A stretch of DNA of 64,000 nt from Piper betle (Eukaryota > Streptophyta > Magnoliopsida > Piperales > Piperaceae): positions 1-64,000 of the forward strand of contig JAURVB010013867.1 of assembly GCA_033002965.1 (NCBI GenBank), given 5' to 3'. The translations under genes were made by a program, and so were the position numbers. The first letter of the stretch is position 1; each line of letters opens with the position of its first letter. A model generated the notes under the pieces. It saw only the letters and a list, made by a program, of their open reading frames with translations, did no database searches and had not been told where the DNA came from. Shown one piece after another: positions 34,630-46,230 of the stretch.

Positions 34630-37397
34630 TGTAACACCCCGTTTCGGCTCACCCGTGAACCGACCCGGAAATGTCACCGGCGACCGAACCGTTCGTTAAT
34701 CTACTAGATTCGGTTAAGCCGACTAGGATCTACTCTCGGCGTCTCAAGATGAAGATGCAAATATGAAATGCATGAATGAGAACGATTGGGTTCTAACGCG
34801 GTCCTACATGCATGCTGTGATGTACAAGCAAAAACAAGACAAAATAATAAATGAGAAACCAAAAGAAAATATATAATATTTTATGAAAATACGATAACAC
34901 ATAATAATCTACCATGACATTAAATCATTATCTCATTCATTTTTACCCGAGCCGAGTCTGAACTCCAAGGCTCCCTACTCATTCATATTTATCAGTTCGT
35001 TTCATAACAAGTAATTCATCAAGACAAAAACATTGTAATAATCATCCACACAGTATTAAACAACCATCATTATACATTACACGCGGCAGGTACATGTGTG
35101 CGCGGTTCCGTGCTGCTCCTCCGCAGTCCCGACAACTTTCATCGCTCGCATTCCTCACCTACATATATATAGAAAAACCGTCAGTAACGAGTGTTACCGG
35201 CCCGGAAAATAACTAATATCAATCTGGCACAGGAGAGCAAACTCTCCTGTTGAATCAAAACCATATACTTCCTCAAGAACTCTCATCAGGGCACATACGG
35301 GAGCCGTCGCCGTCGGGCCGTCGCCCTCGGGTCGACATCGTCCCCCTATCTTTCTCATCCTCATACCTTGGCCATTTCTCTATCGCTTCTCGCATCAAAT
35401 TTCATTCCTTACCGCCCTCTGCACCTTCCATATTTCTCCTGGCCTTGAGCACAAAGGCCGAGCACTCTCAGGCAGTCGCCTTCAGTACCCTTTGAACCAC
35501 AAGTCTAGACATGCGCAGCATTGCAGTACCCGTAAACCTCCACACTTCTCCGGGTTTGAGGAACTCAAAGGTGGAGTTGTCCGGATCCTTCGGGAACGAA
35601 GTGGGTTCTCCCCAGCTCCAGAGCCCGCTCTTCCGGGCACACGCCCTATCTGAAGACGTGGCCGCAAGTAACCCTCATTCCATCTCTCACCGAAAACACG
35701 AAAACTATATATATATAGGCCTGGGTTGGGATTTATACAATAGGCCCGAAGGCATCGTGAGCTGGATCTGAAGTTCGAAAACAAACTCGAGGGATCTCAT
35801 CCTCGAGGGTTATTAATCCGAAATAAAGCTGTTGGCTAAATGGCCCGAGTTAAGTGGGATCCGATAAAACGCCACTTAACTCATCCTGCACATGATAAAT
35901 CAAATATTCAATAGAGTAGCGTAAAACAGAGAACGAGTCCTAAACGGACCTGGTAGAAGCTCCAAACGGGTCCACGCGCTTAGGCGGCGAGCTCCTACAT
36001 CGTACCTACACAATCAAGCTAAAAACTAACGCCCGCATGATGAATCACATATCCTATAGCATGCACACACAATCAACACAATCACACATCAACCGTCACA
36101 CATCAACCTATATCAATTCTAGCAAGTCTACTTAGGTTAGTTTACATTAGATCATGATTATTACTTAATAACCCTAATTAGTTTCATAACTTCTATTTTT
36201 AACACCACACAATTCCACAAATTTCATATTTTATTCTAAATCAAATCCACATTTATATAAGTAATTACAATGCACAATTCATCAATCATAGCATGCAAAT
36301 CTAATAATCAATACTTTCAATTAATTAAGTTAAACTAAATTATACCTCGCGTCGTCGAAAATCGGCGACGGCTAGGGTTTCCGTTTCGCGGCTCGAACTC
36401 GAATTCGGCACCTAGAGGCGTCCGAAGTCCGATCAGGTTGGACCGGGTGCGTTCGGCGGATGATCCGGCGAATTTCCCACGAATCCAATTTTCCGGCGGT
36501 TCCGGCGGTTTTCCGGCGAGTGTCGGCGGTTTTCCGGCGGATTCCGCCGGTTTTCCGGCGACGATTCGGGACGGAGCAATCAGGGGGTCTATCGGCACCA
36601 GCTCGACGAGCTTGGTCCGATGGCGGTGTCAAACAGAGCAACCGAGGCCGCGATGGCCGTCGGCGGCGGCGTTGAAACGGGCGGCGGCGGCGGTGTGCTC
36701 CGATCGGGGCTCCGGCCGGCCTCGACGGCGGTCGGGAGGATGGGGGAAATGTCGGCAAGGTCAAGGGGTGGTCCTCGGGGTCACGGCGGCGGCGGCGTGG
36801 CCCGGACGGCGGCGAATCGACCGGGCGGAGCGGCCGCGGTTCGTGGGGCAAATCCGGCGTCGTGGCGGCGAGGCAGTGGCCGGGGTGGGTCGTGGCGGCA
36901 CGGCGACAGCACGGCGGGGCGGGGCGGCGTCGATCGGCGGCAGCCCGGCGTCGGCAGCGACGACGGCGGCGACCACAAGGGGCGGCGGCGGCGGATAGGG
37001 TTTTGGAAAAAAGAACGCTCGGGAGGAAGAAGAAGTGCGTGCGATGGCATTTTCGTAAATAAGTATTGACTCGATTCCTACTCGAGTCAAAATAATAACT
37101 AGTTCGTAATAAATTCACTAAAAACGAATCACAACGCGTCCTAATTCGTCATTCGGCCCTAAAAAATATTCTACGATCAAATAAACATAACAATCAATAC
37201 TGCATACCTCCATATACTTGATAACCCATTTTTTCATCATCTTTCAGGCGTTATCATCATACACTTGAGCATACATGACCCTCATTGCTCATAACTCACA
37301 GCTGGCCTCAACCCAGCTCGCGGTCCATGAAGCTGACTCGACTCGAACCAACTGGTTCACTCCCGTAAAAACTCTGACTCGAGTCACGGGTTTTACA
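34630..37397 (+). mobile_element. Solo LTR (2.77 kb), Ty3/gypsy-type by its ends
   Basis: Starts TGTAACACCCCGTTTCGG and ends GGGTTTTACA. It is flanked by GTTTG (34625-34629) and GTTCG (37398-37402), a 5-bp duplication with one change. Neither a primer-binding site nor any internal domain adjoins it, so it is a solo LTR left by recombination. A TATA tract lies at about 35705-35718. The 3' third (36400-37040) is extremely GC-rich, giving long Pro/Arg/Gly frames in several phases that I do not regard as genes. It is homologous to 60-2176 in inverted orientation. Confidence 0.8.
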
Positions 37398-38440
37398 GTT
37401 CGAAATTGTTTGGATATAGAGATTGATTTTCATAATTTTATTGATAGATAATTTAGAGATATTTTATAGAAAAAACTATTCTTTATTGTGACAGCAACTG
37501 GGATCTTTTGGGGTGAGATCGATTAATTGGTGTAATTCTCTATTATTTTTTGCTAAATGATAATAATATAACTTTTTCAGATTGACTATTTTTAAGCTCT
37601 TAGATTTTTTTTGTAATTACAACAAAATTAAGAATGCCACAAAAATTTCTAGAGATTTTATGTTAAATCTTTTATTACAATCAAACAGATTCAATTAAAT
37701 ATGAATAAATCAATATTTGTTATATAAATACCCAGCAAATATCATCATCTATTAAATTAAAAAAACACCTGTTAAATATTATTAATAAAATTTTTAATTT
37801 TTAATAATTAATAATTATAATTATTTATATATATATCTACTTATTCATTGTGTTTAAAGTCAATAGTAACTGTAGAATTATTATTTTTCTTAACAATTTT
37901 ATAATTTATTGACCTTAAGACCTAATCCAATATACAAATCAACTTCATCCAATAATCACCTGCCCACTGACAAATTATATTCAAATTGTCCACATTGATA
38001 GCTTACGAGCCTTCAAAGAAAAGAAAAACAGTTTCACTCTGTTTAATTTACTAATCACCACTTTTTCAATATATATATGTAAAATTTTTATTAATAAAAA
38101 ATAAAAAATAATATTATAAAATAATTAAATGACACCCGGTAACACGATAAAATAAATCTTAATTATAATATAATTAAAAAATATCAAAGGATTTAAAATA
38201 AATTTTAATTATAATAAAAGTAAAATTTTTATTAATATTATTAATAAAAAATAAAAGATGATATTATAAAATAATTATAAGAGATGTGCCAACACTGCAA
38301 TAAAAATAATTTATTTTAGATATTAGTATAAATACGTTTGTCGGTGTAAAAAGTTAAAAAACGCCTGGCCCCACAAAACGGGGTCGGGTTGAAAAAAAAA
38401 CACCGTTTCACGACGAACCTTATCCACTTCCGTCCTCTCC
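37398..38440. other. AT-rich spacer upstream of the S40 gene
   Basis: No coding sequence recognised. It contains related short A/T tracts around 38080-38290 (TTTTTATTAATA and AAAAATAAAA words repeated). Confidence 0.5.
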
Positions 38441-38454
38441 CCCACTCACTGTCC

Positions 38455-38463
38455 TTTATATAC
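38455..38463 (+). promoter_or_regulatory. TATA box of the S40-family gene
   Basis: TTTATATAC lies 81-89 bases before the ATG at 38544, consistent with a leader of about 50-60 bases. Confidence 0.6.
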
Positions 38464-38543
38464 GCCATAGTCGGTCTGCCACTGCCAACCTCCCAAAAAC
38501 AAAGCGACAAAAGCTCTCGCATTTCTCCCCCACCGCCACTACC

Positions 38544-38968
38544 ATGGCGGCCAGGAAGACCTACCGCTTCTTATCCGACGACGCCCACCACCACCACCTC
38601 CATCCCACCGCCGCCGCCGACGTCGAGTTCGACGAGTTCGACCTCTGGGGCTCCCCCTGTCCCGACCCGACTCCAAGAAGCCCGTCCCCAGCTCCCGCTC
38701 GGCTAAGAAGCAGTCGGCGGGGCCCCTGGCGGCGGCGTCGCTGCCGGTGAACATACCGGACTGGTCCAAGGTGGTGCGCGGGGTGACGGCGGCGAGCGAC
38801 GACGAGGAGGAGGGGCCGCAGGCGCCGCACGAGTACTTGGCCAGGCAGGTGGGACGCACCCGGACGGCGTCGCTGTCGGTGCACGAAGGTGTGGGGCGGA
38901 CGCTCAAGGGGAGGGACTTGAGCCGGGTAAGGAACTCCATTTGGGAGCAGACAGGTTTTGAGGATTGA
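38544..38968 (+). CDS. S40-family senescence regulator (DUF584), intronless, one apparent frameshift
   Basis: S40/DUF584 proteins are small nuclear plant proteins linked to senescence and stress; their biochemical role is not established. The N-terminus [10 protein letters not shown], with an Asp-rich and His-rich segment ending [10 protein letters not shown], is in one frame (38544 to about 38660). The diagnostic C-terminal half is in the next frame: [40 protein letters not shown] and [13 protein letters not shown] then a stop. In the family these two parts are one protein. One missing base, most likely in the C run at 38653-38657, explains the switch, giving about 141 residues. Codons are very GC-rich, unlike the AT-rich flanks. 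The intact conserved C-terminus argues for a live gene with a consensus error. Confidence 0.85.
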
Positions 38969-39111
38969 TTTTGATCATATGAAAATGGATCATATATATA
39001 TTATTTTATGATCATCATCATCATGTATTAATATAGACAAGAGGCATATAAGGGGAGAACAAGATTTTAAGAACAAGTAGAGAGTAATTTCTTTGATCAA
39101 TCTTTTTTTTT

Positions 39112-39113
<2 letters not shown>

Positions 39114-39150
<37 letters not shown>
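39114..39150. repeat. (TA)n microsatellite
   Basis: An uninterrupted alternating TA tract about 150 bases downstream of the S40 stop codon, probably just beyond or within its 3' untranslated region. Confidence 0.9.
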
Positions 39151-39152
<2 letters not shown>

Positions 39153-40020
39153 TGTATTGTTTGGGTGTTTTTTTGGAAGCACATCATCAGTTTTCTCTCT
39201 CGGATGATTATGTTTTTTGTTTACTGTTTATTATAATTATGAATGGAAATGGAAATTGCTTCATTGTTGTGTCAAAACGCGGTGAAAGAGACATATATTG
39301 ACGTAATAATCATGCTATTTAAATGGTAAAGTTTATTATAAGATAATGATTTAATTAAATAATTAATCTATGGTAAAAAAGATATGTAGAAGAATATATA
39401 CAAGGATAGTTTTTTAAAATCTGGCAAGCGGGGGGGGTATTCTGTGGGGGGTGTAGATATGCTTGAAAAAAATAATTAATTTAAAATAAATAATTGATTG
39501 AATAAAGAATAGAGTATGAATTAAATAGTATTTAGTTTGGTTTGATTTAAAATTTATTGATATTATTAAAATTATATTAAATTTATATATTTTTTAAAAG
39601 AATTTTAATTTTTTATAAGATAAATACGAGTTAAATATAAATATTTGTTCAGTTTATAACCAATTAAATACAAATTAAATTTAAAAGTTATAAAATTTTA
39701 AACAAATTTAGTTTAATTTATAATATATTAAAATTCGTCAATTTTTTAAATAAATTTAAATATATTTATAAAAAATTATGTTAAATTTAAAAATAATTAT
39801 ATTTGTTTTGTTAACACCCTTAAGTATTCTACAGAAGTTGTTGTTTATGTGTTCTTAACCCGTAATTAGTCAAGTTTTTTAATTAAGATATCTATGCTTG
39901 TGCATAAGAACATTTGACGCAGAAAATGGGAAAATCTTTATTTTAGACGAGTACGTGCAATTCTAACTATCTGTAAAACTATGGTTGCTAACATAAAAAA
40001 TAAAATTAAAAGAAAAGAAA
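39151..40020. other. AT-rich spacer with degenerate repeats
   Basis: No gene recognised. Poly-A/T-rich words such as AATTTAAATTTATAT recur in 39470-39800, and a G run occurs near 39430. Confidence 0.45.
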
Positions 40021-40510
40021 ATTGATGGCTGTGGGCGCCCTTTGAATCTGGCCCGGCTTACGGTTTTCATGCGGACTCGAACCGGGACAGGTTACTCCGG
40101 TCGTGAAAGTCGGTGAGATTTCTGTCGTGACGTGGAGGACATATCAGTCAAATAATGTTGCAGTAAGGCGGGCCCAACTTGGAGGTCCCACATGGACCCA
40201 ATCTCATGGCTCCCATCCTCCTCCCCTTTACTGCCCCCCAACAGTATCGACACCTCATCACGTAAACACGTGTCATGACATGTGGACCCCGTGGCTCCCG
40301 CTCCTCCAGAACGCCGAATCCACCGTCGATTCCTCATCGGACGGCTGTAAAAATATAGGAGGGACTCTCCCTATCTGTCAGAGAGTAAGCGGGGACATTT
40401 CACACTGGGCCAGAACAGGCTTAGTTATGGGGTGTCAACATTATTGCTGGAGGTTGGAAGGCATGAATGGTCATGGATTTTGTGGGTTTTTGTTGTTTTT
40501 GGGGGCACTT
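40020..40510. promoter_or_regulatory. GC-balanced regulatory-looking island with a G-box palindrome
   Basis: An island of near-even base composition in AT-rich DNA. It includes ACACGTGT, a G-box/ABRE-type core, within the 18-bp near-palindrome at 40267-40284 (CACGTGTCATGACATGTG). Open frames on both strands (81 and 137 residues) match nothing I know. A promoter or leader without a recognised gene is the best guess. Confidence 0.3.
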
Positions 40511-42741
40511 GATTGATTAGCTCTCCTTTTCAAAAGTACAGTTAGGTTCACACTTCCATACTTATGCTCGGACAAGAACTCGATCCATAATGCTCATGTA
40601 TTACCGATTTCAATTTCAAATAGAATAAGAAGATTTATACCATGAAGGCACTCGAACCTCAAAATTTGTTGTTTGTAATTAGATCATGATTTAATCCCTA
40701 AATTTTACCAATCCGTAAATTATCTTGAATTGATGAAAACAAGTGAAATGATTTGTGTCGTAGCGTTTCAATAAAAATCGTAACTTTTCTTCTATTTATT
40801 TACTGTCCATATAAGATGATAACCGCTCTGATCAACGTTGGGATAGCAGGATTCTTTCGAAAAAGACTTTCCTGCAATCAAAATTAGCCTATTATTTTTT
40901 ATCAATTGCCAAAGTGAGGAATATTATCCCTTTGAACATAGAAATCAGAATTTGATTTTTTCTCCTCCCAACTTATGATCCAATAAAATAGCATTTTGAT
41001 ATTAATGTACTCGATTAACCTAGAGGCTAATTAGGGGCCGGTGCGCTGTAAAAATAAACGTTGACATATAGTATAGTATTTTTGGAACAAAATATTATCC
41101 TAAGTTGAAAAATAAATAAATTTGTTCAAATAATGGAAGCGTGCGTTTGTGCTGTTTCGACATGGCGTCGACAGCTTACAACTACTTTTTGACGAAAATG
41201 GCCCCCACGACCCAACACCTAGGCGAGCTTCCATCGTCGGGCCCACGAGGACCATCTGAGTGGGCTCTCATTCTCTACGAGTCACGTCGGCCCATTTAAC
41301 AGCTCTCAGCTATTTTGGACCTATAAAATTGGTCTCCAAAAATCATGAAATAATATAATCGAGTAACGTGCACGGAAGCCTAAACTGTAGTGTGTAAACT
41401 TGTGCTACCATTTTCTTGTCACCAATTGAAAATAAACAAAATGCCACCATCCAAACTCCCTAATATAATTGTCTACATCAATCATAAGAAAAAATAGTTG
41501 TTAAAATTAGTTAACAAATTATTTATTGTAATTATCAATTTTATCAACTAAAAATATTATCAACAGGTATAATTTTCACGAAAGACTCACTTACAAAATA
41601 TTCAAAAGAGTAGCTAACCGGTGCAGATTTTTCACATCTACTTGTCTCCTTTTTCTTAGCATGTGGTCAGTAGTTGAAGAAGAATAAAGTACATGGGCCG
41701 GTTCCAGCTGCAAAGAAAAGAGGAGTGGACCACAGTGGGCCGGGTTGGAATATGATATGTATACTTAGAAAAGTGAGCTACACAAGGACCACATCTTTGG
41801 TTCACCATTCCCATTTTTATTAAGGGTTTTGATCATTTTAGCACCATTTTTTAATTTCTATCTTTATGCTAGGATTACCCGATGCAACACAAGGTGGGCC
41901 TCCACCTAAAATCGAGATTATTCTTTGTGGACTTTTGATGTTCTCAATCCTATAGATTTTTTATTTTTAAAGTACTTATTTTTTAAATACTTTATTCTCT
42001 AAGTACTTGTTTTTTAAAAAGTTAAATTTTTTATTTTTTATTTTTTATTTTATAAATCACGGTCTCTATCTCGATCAGTTGCTAAGTTGAAGCCGCTGAA
42101 ATTGAGCCCTAGATCAGCTCTTAATCAACGGGTAACACCCAGCTATTAAGGATCAGCCTTAATTGCAAATATTATATGCCACCAAATTTCAGGCTTAAGT
42201 ATGTCGAATAACCTACTCATGATGTAGTCCAACTTTAATTACAGCTTAAGAGGGGTTGTTAGCCAACTCAGTTCAGCTCCTAGCTCGAAACTTAGTGTCA
42301 TACCATTACAAATGTCTTAAATTAGCTTATGTTTAAAGGCCTAATAGGGATCCCGGATTTGAGCCATACAAAACTTGACCCAACTTTCTAAAAACACATA
42401 TGAACCCAATTAAATATCTTTTTGAATGAAAAACCATTTTATTAAATCTTGCCACTATGATTTTTCTTGTTTTTGTTTTTGGCACTTAGTTGTTGATTTC
42501 CTTCTCTGAACAATTACTAAATTACTCAAACCACATCTGAACACTAAAGATCAACGAGCTCCCAAAATTTGTAGAACCTTATGTTTTCGTTTTTTGTTAC
42601 AAAAAAAGGTAATATAATGAGGATATTTTAGTTTCTTAGGATAAGAATGCACGCCCTCTCTATCACTTGTCCGTCTGTTTTGATGTACCCAAATGCAAGA
42701 AACCGAGAAAGGCATCGGCTTCCGATTTGTAACATTTCTGT
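40511..42741. other. Gene-free region
   Basis: No coding region recognised. A GC-balanced patch at about 41155-41320 (GGCCCACGAGGACC, GTCGGCCCATTTAAC) looks promoter-like because of GGCCCA words but has no gene attached. Confidence 0.45.
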
Positions 42742-44898
42742 GGCTACAAGAAAAGCTGTGTGTTGGATTCAGCTACTCTACATTAATATCATCGATAATT
42801 GAACTCAAATATCTGCAAAACAATAACCAGTAAAAATTCGTTCATCATGACCAAGTGACCGCACATTCGCAGCAGCTATATTCGGTCACAAATTAGTAAC
42901 TAATACGCTACCATGTTGAAGCGGAATAAATTTGCAACTATCTTGCGACCGCAAATGCGGTTGCAACATTTTTTAAAAAATTCAGTAACCATTTTGCGAC
43001 TGATTTATGACCGCAATTTTTGTAACCGGGAATAAGTCACTAAACAGTTGTTAGGTTATGAAAAAACAGTGCGCTTATAATTATGTTTAAATTTGTGACG
43101 GACTTTTCAGTCACAAGCTGGTCACAATTTTCGCAACCATAAATAACGACAGCTAAACAGTAGCTAGGTTACGAAGAAACCACGCCTTTATAATTAAATT
43201 TGCTAGGTTACTAAGAAAACATGAATTTATAATTGTATTTGTGTTTGAGATGGGGGACTGCCGCTACAAGAGGGTCACAAAAGTTCTACAATTTGTTAAA
43301 AAGAAAGGGGTTGAAGCCCCTCAATCGAATGACTGATCCCTAGCCTTGCCGCTGCCGCCCTGCCTCACCACTACCGCCCACCCTTTTCGGCTACACCATG
43401 CTTCATCTTCCTCGGCCGTCATTGCCGCAAGGACAAACGTCGATGCCGCCATAGTTTTTTTTTTTGAAAATTGATGCTGAATATTTATTCAATATTAATG
43501 TTTGATGTTTTTTTATGTAATTGTGATGAATGCAATTGTATTATTTTTCTAAATATTATTTGTGAATCATTTATAGATTTAAATTGGTTACATTGATCAT
43601 ATTATATCTTTTTGTTTAATTGAATTCATGTTTAATTTGTTGATTTGAAATTGGTTATATTGATCTTTGTGTCTATTGCTTCCTTGAAAAGAAAGTGTTG
43701 TTAGTCATCGATTACTTGCATTAGGATATTTTCTTTTTTCTTTTTTTAGTTAAGACAGTAGATAAAGAATGAAAACTGGTTTTAATTTGTTTTTGTGAGG
43801 CTCCGCATGGAATCGTTGGCTTTGGTCTCAGTTTTTTGTTGAAAATAATCGAGCTCTGGACGTGAGACTACAGACATGGATACTATTCCATGGCTTTTGC
43901 AGTTTGAGTTCTTTTTACAGTTTTTATATTAGTTTGCTTGTCTTGGCTATTTATATTTTGTTATTAGGGTGATTGGCTTTGGAAACCTTACATGTAGATG
44001 TATGGACTCAATGAGGAAAGGAAAGGTTGTATGGATATATAGTGCCAATAAACGATGATTGTACGCTGTTATTTGTTATATTGTTTACAGATTCGATACA
44101 CTAATTTCCGACTATCCTCCAATGTCACACGGTATATTAAGAAGAGGCAGAATTTTTGTTAGTATGGGCGGGCAAATGGCATCAGAGCTTGTGAAATCAG
44201 CTACCAGCGATAATCTTATCGTATATTAGACAGGATCGTTGGCTCTTATCGTATATTAGACAGGATCGTTGGCTCGTCAAATCACTTGATGAGGGAGTGC
44301 CGCACTGAGAGTGGTGGACGTGGAATCGAGGCGGATAGAGGAGACGTGACCTATCAAATTATCCCGAGGGTTTATCTCATTAATGTTGTATTTGACATGG
44401 ATTATTTTTAACATATTAATGTATTTAATAAATAATTTTTATACAATTTAGATTCAATTTATATTGGTTATGTGGTATTTAAAGTTTGGCATCATTAGTT
44501 AATTTATTGTGTTGAAAAGGGAATCACCAAATAAAACTAAATAATTTTTTATTTGTTCTTTATTTGCGCCAGATTTGTGACCGTTTGGGATCGTTTTGAG
44601 ACCGTCGTTACAACCGAGAGTCTATCTTGCATCCAAAATATAAATTTAGTTATAAAATTATTAGCGACGTATTTGTACATGTTGTTACAGTCGCAATATT
44701 TAAAACCATAAAATGTTAGTACTTTTTTGTTTTAATTTTATGATCGGTTACTCTTCTAATTATAAAAATTATTAGAGACTTCGTCATTTACGATTGCATA
44801 TTCTAGCCGCAACACTAGTGGCAAATTTTTTTAGCAACGGGATTTTAGGTCTTGAGTGACCACATATGTACTTGTTAATAATCTTTTTTTTATTAGTG
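42742..44898. mobile_element. CACTA/En-Spm-like transposon remnant
   Basis: The right end reads ATTAGTG at 44892-44898; on the minus strand this is CACTAATAAAAAAAAG, close to the plant CACTA terminus CACTACAAGAAAA. The left end may be the damaged CTACAAGAAAAGC at 42744. Both subterminal regions are rich in short inverted GCGACCGC, GGTCACAA, TTGCAAC and GCAACGGGATTTT words, typical of such elements. No transposase is visible. A GC-rich patch at 43335-43450 may be captured. Exact ends and the 3-bp duplication are unresolved. Confidence 0.4.
44215..44274. repeat. Perfect tandem duplication of 30 bases
   Basis: CTTATCGTATATTAGACAGG followed by ATCGTTGGCT occurs twice without a mismatch (44215-44244 and 44245-44274), inside the CACTA-like region. 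It is either a very recent slippage or an assembly artefact. Confidence 0.95.
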
Positions 44899-46230
44899 AG
44901 TTCGGAGAAAGGCCAATGATTTGTATATAAACTTTGGAAAAGTTGTAATTCTCTATGTAGTTTTAAGAATAAGAGAAACCCGTAAAGTTTATTAAGTCAT
45001 GATTGGCCATAACATAAACCAACTTTTGACTGCAGACTAATGAATTATGTTGAGCCCAAAGTCAATCCAACTTGATATGGGCTTTTAAGGCCCATATCTA
45101 ACAAGTACTTACTTCGAACCCAATTATTTTGTTCACAAACCCAGGGTAAGCTTGTTCTCGAGCTAATTTGGCGAGAAAATATTCATCAAACTAAATCAAA
45201 AAACTTGATCGTACAAATATCACTAAATGGCTCTTGATCAGGTGACTGATCAATTTCATAAACATAGTCTCTTTGGCGACATCCAATAAAAAAACGTCGT
45301 AAACATGCATTGCAAAATGATTTGAGAGTTGATATTATAAAATCCCTTAATATTAAAGTATTATCATGTTAGTATATCTAATATTTATTAGGATAAGATT
45401 CAATATATTAATATGAATATATTTATAATTGTTTAACTAATTAATTAATCATTTTTAAAAAAATTACTAAACCTATCAGTTTGTATTAATTGGGCAGCCT
45501 TTACAGGTGTTATCAGAGCTCTCAATATTATGTTTGTCTTATATCCTATGCATATTTGAATAAGATCTAATATATTATTATTTAATATATTATTGAAAAT
45601 GTGCTTATGATCTTAAGGGATGACTAAGCTTAATAGTTTATATTAATTGAGTGAAACCTTTTAGATATAATACCTTAAGTGAGTTAATCCATTTTAAATA
45701 TATGACATAGCCCATTACTGAACATTAATTGGGTTTAGCCTTCATATATATAATACTTTAATTGATTAAATCTTTACTTAATAATACCAGGAATTGGTAA
45801 TTCTTCGTAATCATATCGGGGAGACTCATCTGCAAAGTGATAGTCTAAGAGATCTCTTCAAATTAATAGTTAATTAAAATTAAAAATTTATAAGCATTAT
45901 CCCTAATAATATATCGAAGTTCTCCGTATACTTATTAGATGGAAAACTCATTTGATAGATACAATAATCCACTCGCTTTAATAAATTCCTTATTCGGATT
46001 CTTTTCTTTGGCCCATGGGCTTCACCCACACCGGTAATCCTAGTCTAACCCACAATCTCGGTTGGTTCTTACTTTAACGACCCGACACATGCCCAATCCT
46101 TGTGCTTTTTAGATGAAATTGGTTGTAAACCCACCTGAGCTAATCCCTTAGGTTTGTTCCAAAATCCCTTCAAAAAATGTAAAATTAAATCTAGTCATTA
46201 ATTTACGACTGCACTTGAAACTCAGAGTTG
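44899..46230. other. Gene-free region with one strong palindrome
   Basis: AT-rich, no gene recognised. GATATGGGC and its exact inverse GCCCATATC lie at 45074-45082 and 45090-45098 with a 7-base spacer. Short related segments recur near 45490, 45645 and 45740 (CCTTTACAGG, CCTTTTAGAT, CCTTCATATA). Confidence 0.45.

Noticed and set aside
36372..37118. Long Arg/Pro-rich open frames on both strands
   Set aside because: They lie in the GC-rich part of the solo LTR, occur in several phases at once and show no domain. This is composition, not coding.
40065..40095. tRNA T-arm-like GGTTCGAGTC on the minus strand
   Set aside because: The flanking bases do not form a five-pair stem and no acceptor or D arm is present.
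45490..45515. GTTATCAGAGCTCT, resembling a methionine-type primer-binding site
   Set aside because: No LTR end precedes it and no retroelement domain follows.
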